From the NCBI GenBank assembly GCA_963830385.1, contig CAWHMD010000009.1:682001-746000 (forward strand): a stretch of DNA of 64,000 nt, in the 5' to 3' direction. The stretch comes from Bog-532 sp963830385 (GTDB lineage: Bacteria; Actinomycetota; Actinomycetes; Streptosporangiales; Streptosporangiaceae). The notes under the pieces were generated by a model. The model was not told the origin of the DNA and did no database searches. It saw nothing but the letters and a program-made list of their open reading frames with translations. Within the stretch, counting starts at the first letter, position 1. Each line of letters opens with the position of its first letter. Positions 39,592 through 47,659 of the stretch are shown here, piece by piece. The position numbers and the translations under genes are program-made.

Positions 39592-40389
39592 TCAGGCCGC
39601 GGCGGGCCGGGTGGCGCGGGCTGGCGACAGCGGGCCTGGCCCGGTCCAGCTGGCACTGACCCCGGTGGTCCTGTCGAGCAGGGTGTCGCCGCGCAGGCCG
39701 CGGCGCAGGGTCTCCACCCCGATCACGTCGCCGGTGGCCACGTTGCCCAGGTTGACCGTGGGGCCGAGGGTGCGGATGAGCTCGACCTGCAGGTCCTTGG
39801 TGGGGGCCTCGAACATCACCAGGTTCGGATCGACCGACTCCAGCACCGCTCCCAGCACGTCGTCGCGCAGGTGCCCGTCGGCCCGGGCGATGCCGCTGCG
39901 GCCGCTCTCCCGGGCCTCGGTGATGACCATGGACGCGCCGGCCGCCAGGTCCTGGTTCAGCGCCCCGACCCAGTCGGCCGGGGTGAGCAGCGCGGACCGG
40001 TCCGCGTCCTTGTAACCGACCTCGGACAGCACCGGGCGGACCCCGGCCAGGCGGCGCACGTAGTCCGCCTTGCCGTTCTGGTCCAGCGGGATCGTCCCGT
40101 TCGACACCTCGATGTGGGTGGCGCCGAACTGCTCCACCATGGCCAGGTAGTCCGCCAGCTGCCTCGTCCACACGTAGTACTCGAACAGCGTGCCGCCGAA
40201 GTAGAAGTCGATTCCGGCGTTCTTCAGCACGGCCGCCTTGCGGTCCATGTCCTTGGTGACCAGCGCCGTCCCCCAGCCGAATTTCACCAGGTCAATGAGG
40301 TGCCCGTGGCTCTCGATCACGTCAGTGAACGCGCCCGTAGGCAGTCCGGTGTCGATGACCATGGTGGTGCCGTGCTGACCGGGGGTCAT
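39592..40389 (-). CDS. phosphosulfolactate synthase (ComA family)
   Basis: TIM-barrel enzyme of 265 residues. The family adds sulfite to phosphoenolpyruvate to give (2R)-phospho-3-sulfolactate, the first step of coenzyme M synthesis in methanogens. Signature parts: HLIDLVKFGWGTALVTKD with the key Lys K36, FYFGGTLFEYYVWT, FGATHIEVSNGTIPL, LSEVGYKDAD and MVITEARESGRSGIA. ATG 40389 follows TGGAGG; an in-frame extension upstream has no support. It heads an operon with VOC and histidine phosphatase genes. Coenzyme M is not expected in actinomycetes, so a different sulfonate product is likely. Confidence 0.87.
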   Translation of the reverse strand: MTPGQHGTTMVIDTGLPTGAFTDVIESHGHLIDLVKFGWGTALVTKDMDRKAAVLKNAGIDFYFGGTLFEYYVWTRQLADYLAMVEQFGATHIEVSNGTIPLDQNGKADYVRRLAGVRPVLSEVGYKDADRSALLTPADWVGALNQDLAAGASMVITEARESGRSGIARADGHLRDDVLGAVLESVDPNLVMFEAPTKDLQVELIRTLGPTVNLGNVATGDVIGVETLRRGLRGDTLLDRTTGVSASWTGPGPLSPARATRPAAA

Positions 40390-40546
40390 GGATTCCTCCA
40401 GGCGGTTGGTGCGGGCGGGACCGGTTGACTTTTGCCGAGTCTTGGCCGCCCACGTGCAAGCACCATCTGCGCTGAATGCGAACCTGGTGAAGGTCTTGAT
40501 CTTGGTCAGGGCCTCCACCGAACCCTGATGTAAACGCTCAGTAAGT

Positions 40547-41260
40547 TCACAGCTCTTGCGCCCGCGACGCAGAACCGGGAACGACCAGGCCGCTCTCGTA
40601 GGCGGTCACCACCGCCTGCGTGCGGTCTCGCAGGCCGAGCTTGGCCAGCACCCGGCTGACGTGGGTCTTCACGGTCTCCTCGGTGATCACCAGGCGGGCC
40701 GCGAGCTCCGGGTTGGACAGGCCTTCGGCCATCAGCCGCAGCACCTGGGTCTCGCGCGGCGTCAGCGCGGCCAGGACCGGCCCGGCTGCGGCCTGCCCGG
40801 CCCGGGCCCGCGGCTGGGCGAATTCGCTGATCAGCCGGCGGGTGACGGTGGGGGCCAGCAGCGCCTCGCCCGCGGCGATGACGCGGACCGCGTCGAACAG
40901 CCGTTCCGCGGTCACGTCCTTGAGCAGGAACCCGCTGGCGCCCGCCCGCAGCGCGTCGTACACGTACTCGTCGAGGTCGAACGTGGTCAAGATGAGCACG
41001 CGGGGAGCGGCCGGGCCGGCGCCCGCCAGCTGCCGGGTGGCCTCGATGCCGTCGGTCCCGGGCATCCGCACGTCCATCAGCACCACGTCGGGCCGCACCG
41101 CCCGGCAGACCCTGACCGCCTCGGCCCCGTCGGCCGCGGTACCGGCCACGGTGAAGTCGGGCTGGGTCCCGAGCAGGTCGGCGAACCCGGTCCGCACCAC
41201 CTGATGGTCGTCGGCCACCACCACCCGGATCGAAGCCGGCGGGACCGGCGGCCCGGTCAC
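40547..41260 (-). CDS. NarL/LuxR-type response regulator
   Basis: Two-component regulator of 237 residues. Receiver domain at residues ~10-130 with D18-D19 and phospho-acceptor D63 in VVLMDVRMPG and the Lys in GFLLKDV. LuxR helix-turn-helix at ~165-225 (LTPRETQVLRLMAEGLSNPE and TVKTHVSRVLAKLGLRDR). GTG overlaps the kinase stop as GTGA. Its most likely target is the divergent ABC exporter beyond the kinase gene, as is common for such pairs. Confidence 0.94.
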   Translation of the reverse strand: MTGPPVPPASIRVVVADDHQVVRTGFADLLGTQPDFTVAGTAADGAEAVRVCRAVRPDVVLMDVRMPGTDGIEATRQLAGAGPAAPRVLILTTFDLDEYVYDALRAGASGFLLKDVTAERLFDAVRVIAAGEALLAPTVTRRLISEFAQPRARAGQAAAGPVLAALTPRETQVLRLMAEGLSNPELAARLVITEETVKTHVSRVLAKLGLRDRTQAVVTAYESGLVVPGSASRAQEL

Positions 41261-42393
41261 GGCCGTTCCGCCTTCCCGGGCAGCCGGGCGGTGACGGCGA
41301 ACCCGCCCCCGCCGGCCGGGCCGGTCGTCAGCTCCCCGCCGACGGCGGCGGCCCGCTCGCGCATGCCCAGCAGTCCGTGGCCGCCCGCCGGCACCGGGGC
41401 CGAGGCCGCCTGGCCCGGCGGGCCCGGGCCGTTGTCGCGGATACGCAGCCGCAGGCCGTCATCGCCGTACCGCAACTCCACGTCGACCGCGGCGCCCGGC
41501 GCGTGCCGCCGGGAGTTGGTCAGCGCCTCCTGGATGATCCGGTAGGCCGCCAGCTCCACGCCCGGGTCGAGCGAAACCGGCACGCCGCTGACGATCAGGC
41601 GGGTCCCCGCCCCGGAGGCGTCCCGGGCGTCGTCGAGCAACTGGTTGAGCTGGCGCAGGCCCGGCTGCGGCTGCCGGCCGGCGGATTCCTCCCCGGTGTC
41701 CTCACGCAGGACGCCGAGCAGCCGCCGCATCTCGGTCAGCCCGGCCCGGGCGGTGTCGCCGATCGTGCGCAGCCGTTGCGCGGTCGTGGCGGGCAGGTCC
41801 GGCGCGGTCAGCCGGGCCGTCTCGGCCTGCACCGCGATCATCGAGATGTGGTGGGCCACCACGTCGTGCAGCTCGCGGGAGATCCGCGCCCGTTCCCCGC
41901 GCGCGGTGTGCTCGAGCAGGGTGCCGGCGATGGCCGCGCGGGTGGCGGTGTGCTCGGTCGCCTCGGACCGGGCCCGCCAGGCCAGGCCCGCGCCCGCCGC
42001 CACCGGGGCCAGCGCCGCCGCCAGCAGGGTGACCACCCGGGTCTCGCTGTCCGGGCCCGGGCCGGCCAGCGCCACGGCCAGGAAGGGCAGGCCGAGGGCG
42101 GCCGCCAGCCACACCGTCCACCCCTGCGGGCCGCGCCGGCCGAGCTGGGCGGTCACCAGCAGCAGGGCCGCCACGCTGGCCACCGGGAGCAGCTGGAACA
42201 GCGTGAGCGCGAGGAGCCCGGCCGCCGGCACGGCGATGGCCGCGGCGGCCGGTGGCAGGAACGCGGGCGGCAGCGTGCTGCCCAGCGCCAGCACGCTCAG
42301 GAACAGCGCCGGCGGGGTCACGCCGTGCGCGCGCACGATCACCTCGGCCACGGCCAGCAGGCCGAGCAGCACCGCGGTGACGACCGATACCAC
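41257..42393 (-). CDS. HisKA_3-type sensor histidine kinase
   Basis: Sensor kinase of 378 residues. About four to five membrane helices fill residues 1-135 with very short loops (no extracellular sensor domain), so it may sense membrane state or a partner such as the ABC permease. The phospho-acceptor is H176 in RISRELHDVVAHHISM; the ATPase domain has LGMRERAAAVGGEL and the N-box region. GTG 42393 is six bases after GACAAT (leaderless). It is co-transcribed with the response regulator. Confidence 0.93.
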   Translation of the reverse strand: MVSVVTAVLLGLLAVAEVIVRAHGVTPPALFLSVLALGSTLPPAFLPPAAAAIAVPAAGLLALTLFQLLPVASVAALLLVTAQLGRRGPQGWTVWLAAALGLPFLAVALAGPGPDSETRVVTLLAAALAPVAAGAGLAWRARSEATEHTATRAAIAGTLLEHTARGERARISRELHDVVAHHISMIAVQAETARLTAPDLPATTAQRLRTIGDTARAGLTEMRRLLGVLREDTGEESAGRQPQPGLRQLNQLLDDARDASGAGTRLIVSGVPVSLDPGVELAAYRIIQEALTNSRRHAPGAAVDVELRYGDDGLRLRIRDNGPGPPGQAASAPVPAGGHGLLGMRERAAAVGGELTTGPAGGGGFAVTARLPGKAERP

Positions 42394-42514
42394 CCCATCA
42401 TTGTCGCCGCTGGGCCGGGCGCTGGCGTCCCCCGCACGGGGGAGACGGACCGGCCCGGAAGACCCCTCTCAGGCGTGACGACGCCGGGCCCGGTGGCGGC
42501 CTAGCGTGCCGGGC

Positions 42515-43438
42515 ATGGAAGCAACTGTCGAAGTGGACGGGCTGCACAAGCGGTTCGGTCCGGCCCTGGCCCTGGACGGCATGACCTTCACGGTCCGGCC
42601 CGGCCAGGTCACCGGGTTCGTGGGGCCCAACGGGGCCGGCAAGTCCACCACCATGCGGGTCATACTCGGCCTGGACGCCCCCGACGAGGGCCGGGCCCTG
42701 ATCGGCGGCCGGCCGTACGCGAGCCTGCGGCACCCGCTCAGCCGGGTCGGCGCGCTGCTGGACGCGGGCGCACTGCAGCCCAGCCGCAGCGCCCGGCACC
42801 ACCTGCTGTGGCTGGCGCACTCGCAGGGGCTGCAGGCCGGCCGGGTCGACGAGGTGATCGGGCTGACCGGGCTGGGCAGCGCCACCCGCCGCAAGGCCGG
42901 CGGCTACTCGCTGGGCATGCGGCAGCGGCTCGGCATCGCCGCCGCCATGCTCGGCGACCCGCCGGTGCTGATGCTCGACGAGCCGTTCAACGGCCTGGAC
43001 CCCGAGGGGATCGTGTGGATGCGCGGGTTCCTGCGGGGCCTGGCCGCCGAGGGCCGGGCCGTGCTGGTGTCCAGCCACCTGATGAGCGAGCTCCAGGACG
43101 CGGCCGATCACCTGGTGGTGGCCGGCCGCGGCCGGGTGGTGGCCGACACCAGCGTGGCCGACCTGATCGCGGCCGCGTCCGGGGACCGGGTCACGCTGCG
43201 GACCGAGGCCCGCTCGGCGGCGATGACGGTGCTGGCCAGCGCGGGGGCCACCGTCGCCGCCACCGGGCGGGACACGGTCACCATTTCCGGGCTGCCCGCC
43301 CAGAAGGTCGTGGCCCTGCTGGGGGAGAGCGCGGTGCCGTTCGCCGAGGTGTCGGCCCACCGAGCCACCCTCGAGGAGGCCTATATGGAGCTGACCCGGG
43401 ACGTGACCGAGTTCCGGGGTGCGGGGGTGGCCCGGTGA
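42515..43438 (+). CDS. ABC exporter ATP-binding protein
   Basis: ATPase of 307 residues from the drug/lipid exporter group that pairs with ABC-2 permeases. Walker A GPNGAGKST at 38-46, signature YSLGMRQRLGIAAAMLG, Walker B VLMLDEPFNGLDPEG and the switch His in VLVSSHLMSEL. ATG 42515 lies seven bases after TAGCGT (42502-42507), a leaderless start; an in-frame GTG at 42506 is less likely. It overlaps the permease gene by GTGA and diverges from the two-component genes by ~120 bp. Confidence 0.95.
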   Translation: MEATVEVDGLHKRFGPALALDGMTFTVRPGQVTGFVGPNGAGKSTTMRVILGLDAPDEGRALIGGRPYASLRHPLSRVGALLDAGALQPSRSARHHLLWLAHSQGLQAGRVDEVIGLTGLGSATRRKAGGYSLGMRQRLGIAAAMLGDPPVLMLDEPFNGLDPEGIVWMRGFLRGLAAEGRAVLVSSHLMSELQDAADHLVVAGRGRVVADTSVADLIAAASGDRVTLRTEARSAAMTVLASAGATVAATGRDTVTISGLPAQKVVALLGESAVPFAEVSAHRATLEEAYMELTRDVTEFRGAGVAR

Positions 43439-45036
43439 GCGCGCCCGTGGCCGCCGTCACCTCCTACCAGTCGCCGCGGCCGGCCGGCCGGGACGGCTTC
43501 GCCCAGCTGGTCCACGCCGAGTGGACCAAGCTGCGGACCGTGCGGGGCTGGGTCATCGGCCTCGTCCTGGCCATCGTGGTGACGGACCTGCTCGGTGTGT
43601 TCGGCGGGGGCTACAGCCACGTCGACTGCATCACCGGGCCGGGGGCCAAACCGCAGAGCGGCGCGGCCTGCATCCCGAAGGTCCCGGCCGGGCCGGGCGG
43701 CGAGGCTGTGAACGACACCTACTACCTGGTGGGCCGGGCGCTGACAGGCAACGGGACCCTCACTACCCGGGTGACCTCGCTGACCACCGAGCTGGGCGTC
43801 CCGTCCGGCCCGCAGGGGCAGTCTGTGAGCCTGCAGCCGGGCGCGGTGCCGTGGGCCAAGGCCGGCATCATCATCACCGCCAGCACCCGGCCGGGGGCGG
43901 CCTACGCGGCCATGCTGGTGACCCCCGGCCACGGCGTGCGGATGCAGGACAACTACACCGGCGACACGGCCGGTCTGACCGGCCCGGCCACGGCGGCCGC
44001 CCCGCGCTGGCTGCGGCTGTCCCGGACCGGGGACACGGTCACCGGCTACGACTCGGCCGACGGCGTGCACTGGGCCACGGTCGGCACCGTCCGCCTGCCG
44101 GGACTGGCCGCCACCGCCCGGGCCGGGCTGTTCGCCGCGGCCCCGGACTGGCAGCAGAGCACCACCAACTTCGGCGGCGGGGAGACCGGTCAGGGCGGCC
44201 CGAGCCTGGCCACCGCGGCCCTGGACCAGGTGCGGGCCTCCGGGTCGTGGGCAGGCGGCCCCTGGCAGGGCACGGCCGTCGACGGCCGGAACCTGGAACA
44301 GGTCGGCTACGAGCAGGCGGCTGGCCGGTTCACCGTCCGCGGGTCGGGGGACATCGCGCCGCTGGTGCCCGCCTCGGGCGTGCGCTACCAGACGATCGAG
44401 CAGCACCTGATCGGCGTGTTCGCCGGGCTGATCGCGGTCATCGTGGTGGCGGTCCTGTTCATCACCGCGGAATACCGCCGCGGGCTGATCCGCACCACGC
44501 TGACCGCCAGCCCGCGGCGCGGTCACGTCCTGGCGGCCAAGGCGCTGGTCATCGGCTCGGTGACGTTCGTGGCGGGGCTGATCGCGGCCGCCATCGCGGT
44601 AATCGGCGGGGTCGCGATCGTGCACAGCCAGTTTGGTTACGTGTTCCCGGTGACCGGGCTGACCTGGGCCCGGGTGGTGGTGGGCACTGCCCTGCTGCTG
44701 GCCGTCGCGGCCGTGCTGGCGATGGCGGCCGGTGCCATCCTGCGCCGCACCGCGGCCGCGGTCACGGTGGCGGTGGTGGCCCTGGTGCTGCCCTACATCC
44801 TCGGCGTCGCCTCGGTGCTGCCCGGCGGCGCGGCCCAGTGGGTGCTGCGGGTCAGCCCGGCCGCGGCCTTTGCGATCCAGCAGAGCATCCCGGCCTATCC
44901 GCAAGTGGACAACCTGTACCTGCCAACCACCGGGTACTACCCGCTGGCCCCTTGGGCCGGGCTCGCGGTGCTGGGCGGCTGGACCGCACTCGCCTTCGCC
45001 GTGGCCGTGCTGCTGATCCGGCGGCGGGACGCATGA
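43435..45036 (+). CDS. ABC exporter permease with a large extracellular domain
   Basis: Permease of 533 residues. After the conserved N-terminal HAEWTKLRTVRGW and the first helix (~38-55), an extracellular region of ~250 residues is inserted. It resembles a DUF1349/concanavalin-like beta-sandwich: APRWLRLSRTGDTVTGYDSA, GVHWATVGTVRLPGL and ARAGLFAAAPD. Then ABC-2 helices follow, with EYRRGLIRTTLTASPRRGHV, the same motif as in the second permease. The domain could bind a glycan or lipid substrate or sense antibiotics. Overlaps both neighbours by four bases, so one operon. Confidence 0.87.
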   Translation: MSAPVAAVTSYQSPRPAGRDGFAQLVHAEWTKLRTVRGWVIGLVLAIVVTDLLGVFGGGYSHVDCITGPGAKPQSGAACIPKVPAGPGGEAVNDTYYLVGRALTGNGTLTTRVTSLTTELGVPSGPQGQSVSLQPGAVPWAKAGIIITASTRPGAAYAAMLVTPGHGVRMQDNYTGDTAGLTGPATAAAPRWLRLSRTGDTVTGYDSADGVHWATVGTVRLPGLAATARAGLFAAAPDWQQSTTNFGGGETGQGGPSLATAALDQVRASGSWAGGPWQGTAVDGRNLEQVGYEQAAGRFTVRGSGDIAPLVPASGVRYQTIEQHLIGVFAGLIAVIVVAVLFITAEYRRGLIRTTLTASPRRGHVLAAKALVIGSVTFVAGLIAAAIAVIGGVAIVHSQFGYVFPVTGLTWARVVVGTALLLAVAAVLAMAAGAILRRTAAAVTVAVVALVLPYILGVASVLPGGAAQWVLRVSPAAAFAIQQSIPAYPQVDNLYLPTTGYYPLAPWAGLAVLGGWTALAFAVAVLLIRRRDA

Positions 45037-45809
45037 AAGAGGCCCTTCACGCCGAGTGGACCAAGCAGCGCACGGTGGCCGTCACCGGCTGGCTGCTGCT
45101 GGCCGCCGCCGCGGCGACCGGCGCGCTCAGCGCGATCACGGCCGCGGCCGCCCGGTGCCCGGCCATCGGCTGCGGCCAGGACCCGGCCCGGGCCAGCCTG
45201 ACCGGCGTGCAGGCCGGGCAGCTGGTCCTGGCCATCCTGGCCGTCCTCACCATCAGCGGCGAGTACAGCACCGGGATGATCCGCACCACGCTGACCGCGA
45301 CGCCGCGCCGGACCACGGTGCTGGCCGCCAAGGCGATCACCGTGGCCGGCCTGGCGCTGGTGACCGGGGCCGCCGGGGTGCTCGGCTCGGTGCTGGCCGG
45401 GCGGCTGCTGCTGCCCGGCCGGGGCTTCACCGCCGCGCACGGCTTCGCGCCGCTGTCGCTGACCGACGGGCCGGTGCTGCGGGCGGCGGCCGGGTCGGTG
45501 CTCTACCTGGTGCTGATCGCCCTGCTCAGCCTGGGCGTGGCCACCGCCGTGCGAGAGCCCGCGGTGGCCATCGGGCTGGTGCTGGGCTTGCTGTTCCTGT
45601 TCCCGATCATCGCCCACGTGGCCGTCAGTGAGCAGTGGCAACGCCACCTGGAGCAGGCAGGCCCGATGACGGCCGGGCTGGCCATCCAGGCCACCACCGG
45701 CCTGTCCTCGCTGCCCATCCAGCCCTGGGCCGGCCTGGGCGTGCTGGCCGCCTGGGCGGCCGGCTGCCTGCTCGCCGGCGGCCTGGTGCTCCGGCTCCGA
45801 GACGCCTGA
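45033..45809 (+). CDS. ABC-2 type exporter permease, short paralog
   Basis: Permease of 258 residues with six membrane helices. It shares with the previous gene the start LHAEWTKQRTVAVTGW, the motif GEYSTGMIRTTLTATPRRTTV and the end VLRLRDA, but lacks the extracellular insert; between helices 1 and 2 there is only a ~25-residue loop with two Cys (RCPAIGCGQD). ATG overlaps the upstream stop as ATGA. The two permeases probably form a heterodimer with the ATPase. Confidence 0.9.
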   Translation: MKEALHAEWTKQRTVAVTGWLLLAAAAATGALSAITAAAARCPAIGCGQDPARASLTGVQAGQLVLAILAVLTISGEYSTGMIRTTLTATPRRTTVLAAKAITVAGLALVTGAAGVLGSVLAGRLLLPGRGFTAAHGFAPLSLTDGPVLRAAAGSVLYLVLIALLSLGVATAVREPAVAIGLVLGLLFLFPIIAHVAVSEQWQRHLEQAGPMTAGLAIQATTGLSSLPIQPWAGLGVLAAWAAGCLLAGGLVLRLRDA

Positions 45810-45881
45810 CCCCGCAATCCCTTACCAGGGGCGGAACGTAGCTGGTTTAATCCCGGCATAACGTCGCGAAAGGCCTGAGCG

Positions 45882-46102
45882 GTGGCGGGTGAACTGGAAC
45901 GGCGGCGGCCGGCCAAGGGTGACCTGGACGCCGAGGGCAGGCTCACGGTCCCGGCCGCGGACTCTACGTGCACCCCAAGCCCTGGGGCCGCGGCAAACAC
46001 TGGGTCGGCCTGGAAATGGTGCCGAACGGGATGCTCGCCCACCGCCTCATCGAGCACGTGGCCGCCCCCCACCGGGTACCGGTCACGCTGACCCGGGAAT
46101 AG
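45882..46102 (+). pseudogene. small gene interrupted by a frameshift
   Basis: From GTG 45882 the first frame reads MAGELERRRPAKGDLDAEGR and LTVPA. From about 45955 a different frame reads GLYVHPKPWGRGKHWVGLEM, then VPNGMLAHRLIEHVAAPHRV and PVTLTRE to the TAG at 46100-46102. The second part has protein-like composition and leads straight to the promoter of the next gene, so one indel near 45955-45963 (in CCCGGCCGCGGAC) seems to have split a ~72-residue protein. It may be a sequencing error. I do not recognise the family. GAAAGG lies upstream. Confidence 0.5.
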
Positions 46103-46111
46103 CCTGACCCT

Positions 46112-47572
46112 ATGAGCAGTGATCTTGCCTCCCTCACCGGTATCGACGTCCCCACGGGCCTGCTGATCGGGGGTGAGTGGACCAGCGGCGGCGGTGGCCA
46201 GCTGGCCGTGATCGACCCGGCCACCGAGGGCACGCTGGCCGAGGTCGCCGACGCCACCGAGCAGGACGGGCTGGAGGCGGTCGCCGCCGCCTACCAGGCG
46301 CTGCCCAAATGGGCCGCCACCCCGCCCCGGCAGCGGGCCGAGTGCCTGCGCCGCGCGTTCGACCTGATGACCAGCCGGGCCGAGGCGTTCGCCAAGCTCA
46401 TGTCGGCTGAGAACGGGAAGTCGCTCCGGGACGCGCGGGCCGAGGTCACCTACGCCGCCGAGTTCTTCCGCTGGTACTCCGAAGAGGCCGTGCGGATCGA
46501 CGGCAACCTGACCACCGCCCCGGTCGCGGGCAACAAGATCCTGGTCAGCCGCCAGCCGATCGGGGTCTCGATCCTGGTCACGCCCTGGAACTTCCCGGCC
46601 GCGATGGCCACCCGCAAGCTCGGCCCGGCGCTGGCCGCGGGCTGCTCGGTGGTGCTCAAACCGGCCCAGGAGACCCCGCTGACCGCGCTGGCAGTGGCTG
46701 CGCTGCTGGAGGAGGCAGGCGTGCCCGCCGGGGTGGTCAACGTGGTCCCGGCATCCCGGCCCGGCCCGGTCGTGGCGGCCATGATGGCCGACCCGCGGGT
46801 GCGCAAGCTGTCCTTCACCGGCTCCACCGAGGTCGGCCGGCAACTGCTCCGGCAGGGCGCCGACACCGTGCTGAGCTGCTCGATGGAGCTGGGCGGGAAC
46901 GCGCCGTTCATCGTGTTCGAGGACGCCGACCTGGACGCCGCCATCGAAGGCGCGCTGATCGCCAAGATGCGCAACGGCGGCGAGGCCTGCACCGCGGCCA
47001 ACCGGTTCTACGTGCACGAGGCCGTGGCCGCGGACTTCACCGCCCGGCTGGCCGACCGGTTCGGCAAGCTGACCCTGGGCCCCGGCCTGGAGGAGTCCAC
47101 CGACGTCGGCCCGCTGATCAACGAGGCGACCCGCAGCAAGGTGGCCGGGCTGGTGGACGGCGTGGCCGGTGACGGCGGCCAGGTCGTGCTGGGCGGCCAG
47201 GCCCCGGACCGGCGCGGGTTCTACTACGAGCCGACCGTCATCGACCAGGTGCCGGCCTCGGCCGCGATCGCCGGCCAGGAGATCTTCGGCCCGGTGGCGC
47301 CGGTGATCCGGTTCAGCGACGAGGCCGAGGCGGTGCAGTGGGCCAACGACACCGAGTACGGCCTGGTGTCCTACGTCTACACCCAGGACCTGCGGCGCGG
47401 GCTGCGGGTCTCGGATGCCCTGGAGACCGGCATGGTCGGCCTGAACCGCGGCCTGGTGTCCGACCCGGCCGCCCCGTTCGGCGGGGTCAAGCAGTCCGGC
47501 CTGGGCCGCGAGGGCGGCCACGACGGACTGCTGGAGTACCTGGAAACCAAGTACATCGCCGCACAGTGGTGA
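46112..47572 (+). CDS. NAD(P)-dependent aldehyde dehydrogenase, succinate-semialdehyde type
   Basis: Aldehyde dehydrogenase of 486 residues. Catalytic residues: N160 (TPWNFP), K183 (VLKPAQ), E259 (MELGGNAPF) and C293 (GGEACTAANRF). The sequence pattern KLSFTGSTEVGR and FGGVKQSGLGREGG fits the GabD branch (succinate-semialdehyde dehydrogenase), though the substrate is not certain. ATG is six bases after TAGCCT (leaderless), the same box and spacing as pafA downstream. There is no gabT nearby. Confidence 0.9.
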   Translation: MSSDLASLTGIDVPTGLLIGGEWTSGGGGQLAVIDPATEGTLAEVADATEQDGLEAVAAAYQALPKWAATPPRQRAECLRRAFDLMTSRAEAFAKLMSAENGKSLRDARAEVTYAAEFFRWYSEEAVRIDGNLTTAPVAGNKILVSRQPIGVSILVTPWNFPAAMATRKLGPALAAGCSVVLKPAQETPLTALAVAALLEEAGVPAGVVNVVPASRPGPVVAAMMADPRVRKLSFTGSTEVGRQLLRQGADTVLSCSMELGGNAPFIVFEDADLDAAIEGALIAKMRNGGEACTAANRFYVHEAVAADFTARLADRFGKLTLGPGLEESTDVGPLINEATRSKVAGLVDGVAGDGGQVVLGGQAPDRRGFYYEPTVIDQVPASAAIAGQEIFGPVAPVIRFSDEAEAVQWANDTEYGLVSYVYTQDLRRGLRVSDALETGMVGLNRGLVSDPAAPFGGVKQSGLGREGGHDGLLEYLETKYIAAQW

Positions 47573-47659
47573 GGCGAGTGTGACGGGTGATGCAGCAAAA
47601 TCGGGGCCGACCCCGCGCCCTGTGTCGCCGTGAGCCTCAGCGGGACGTAGCCTTGGCCT

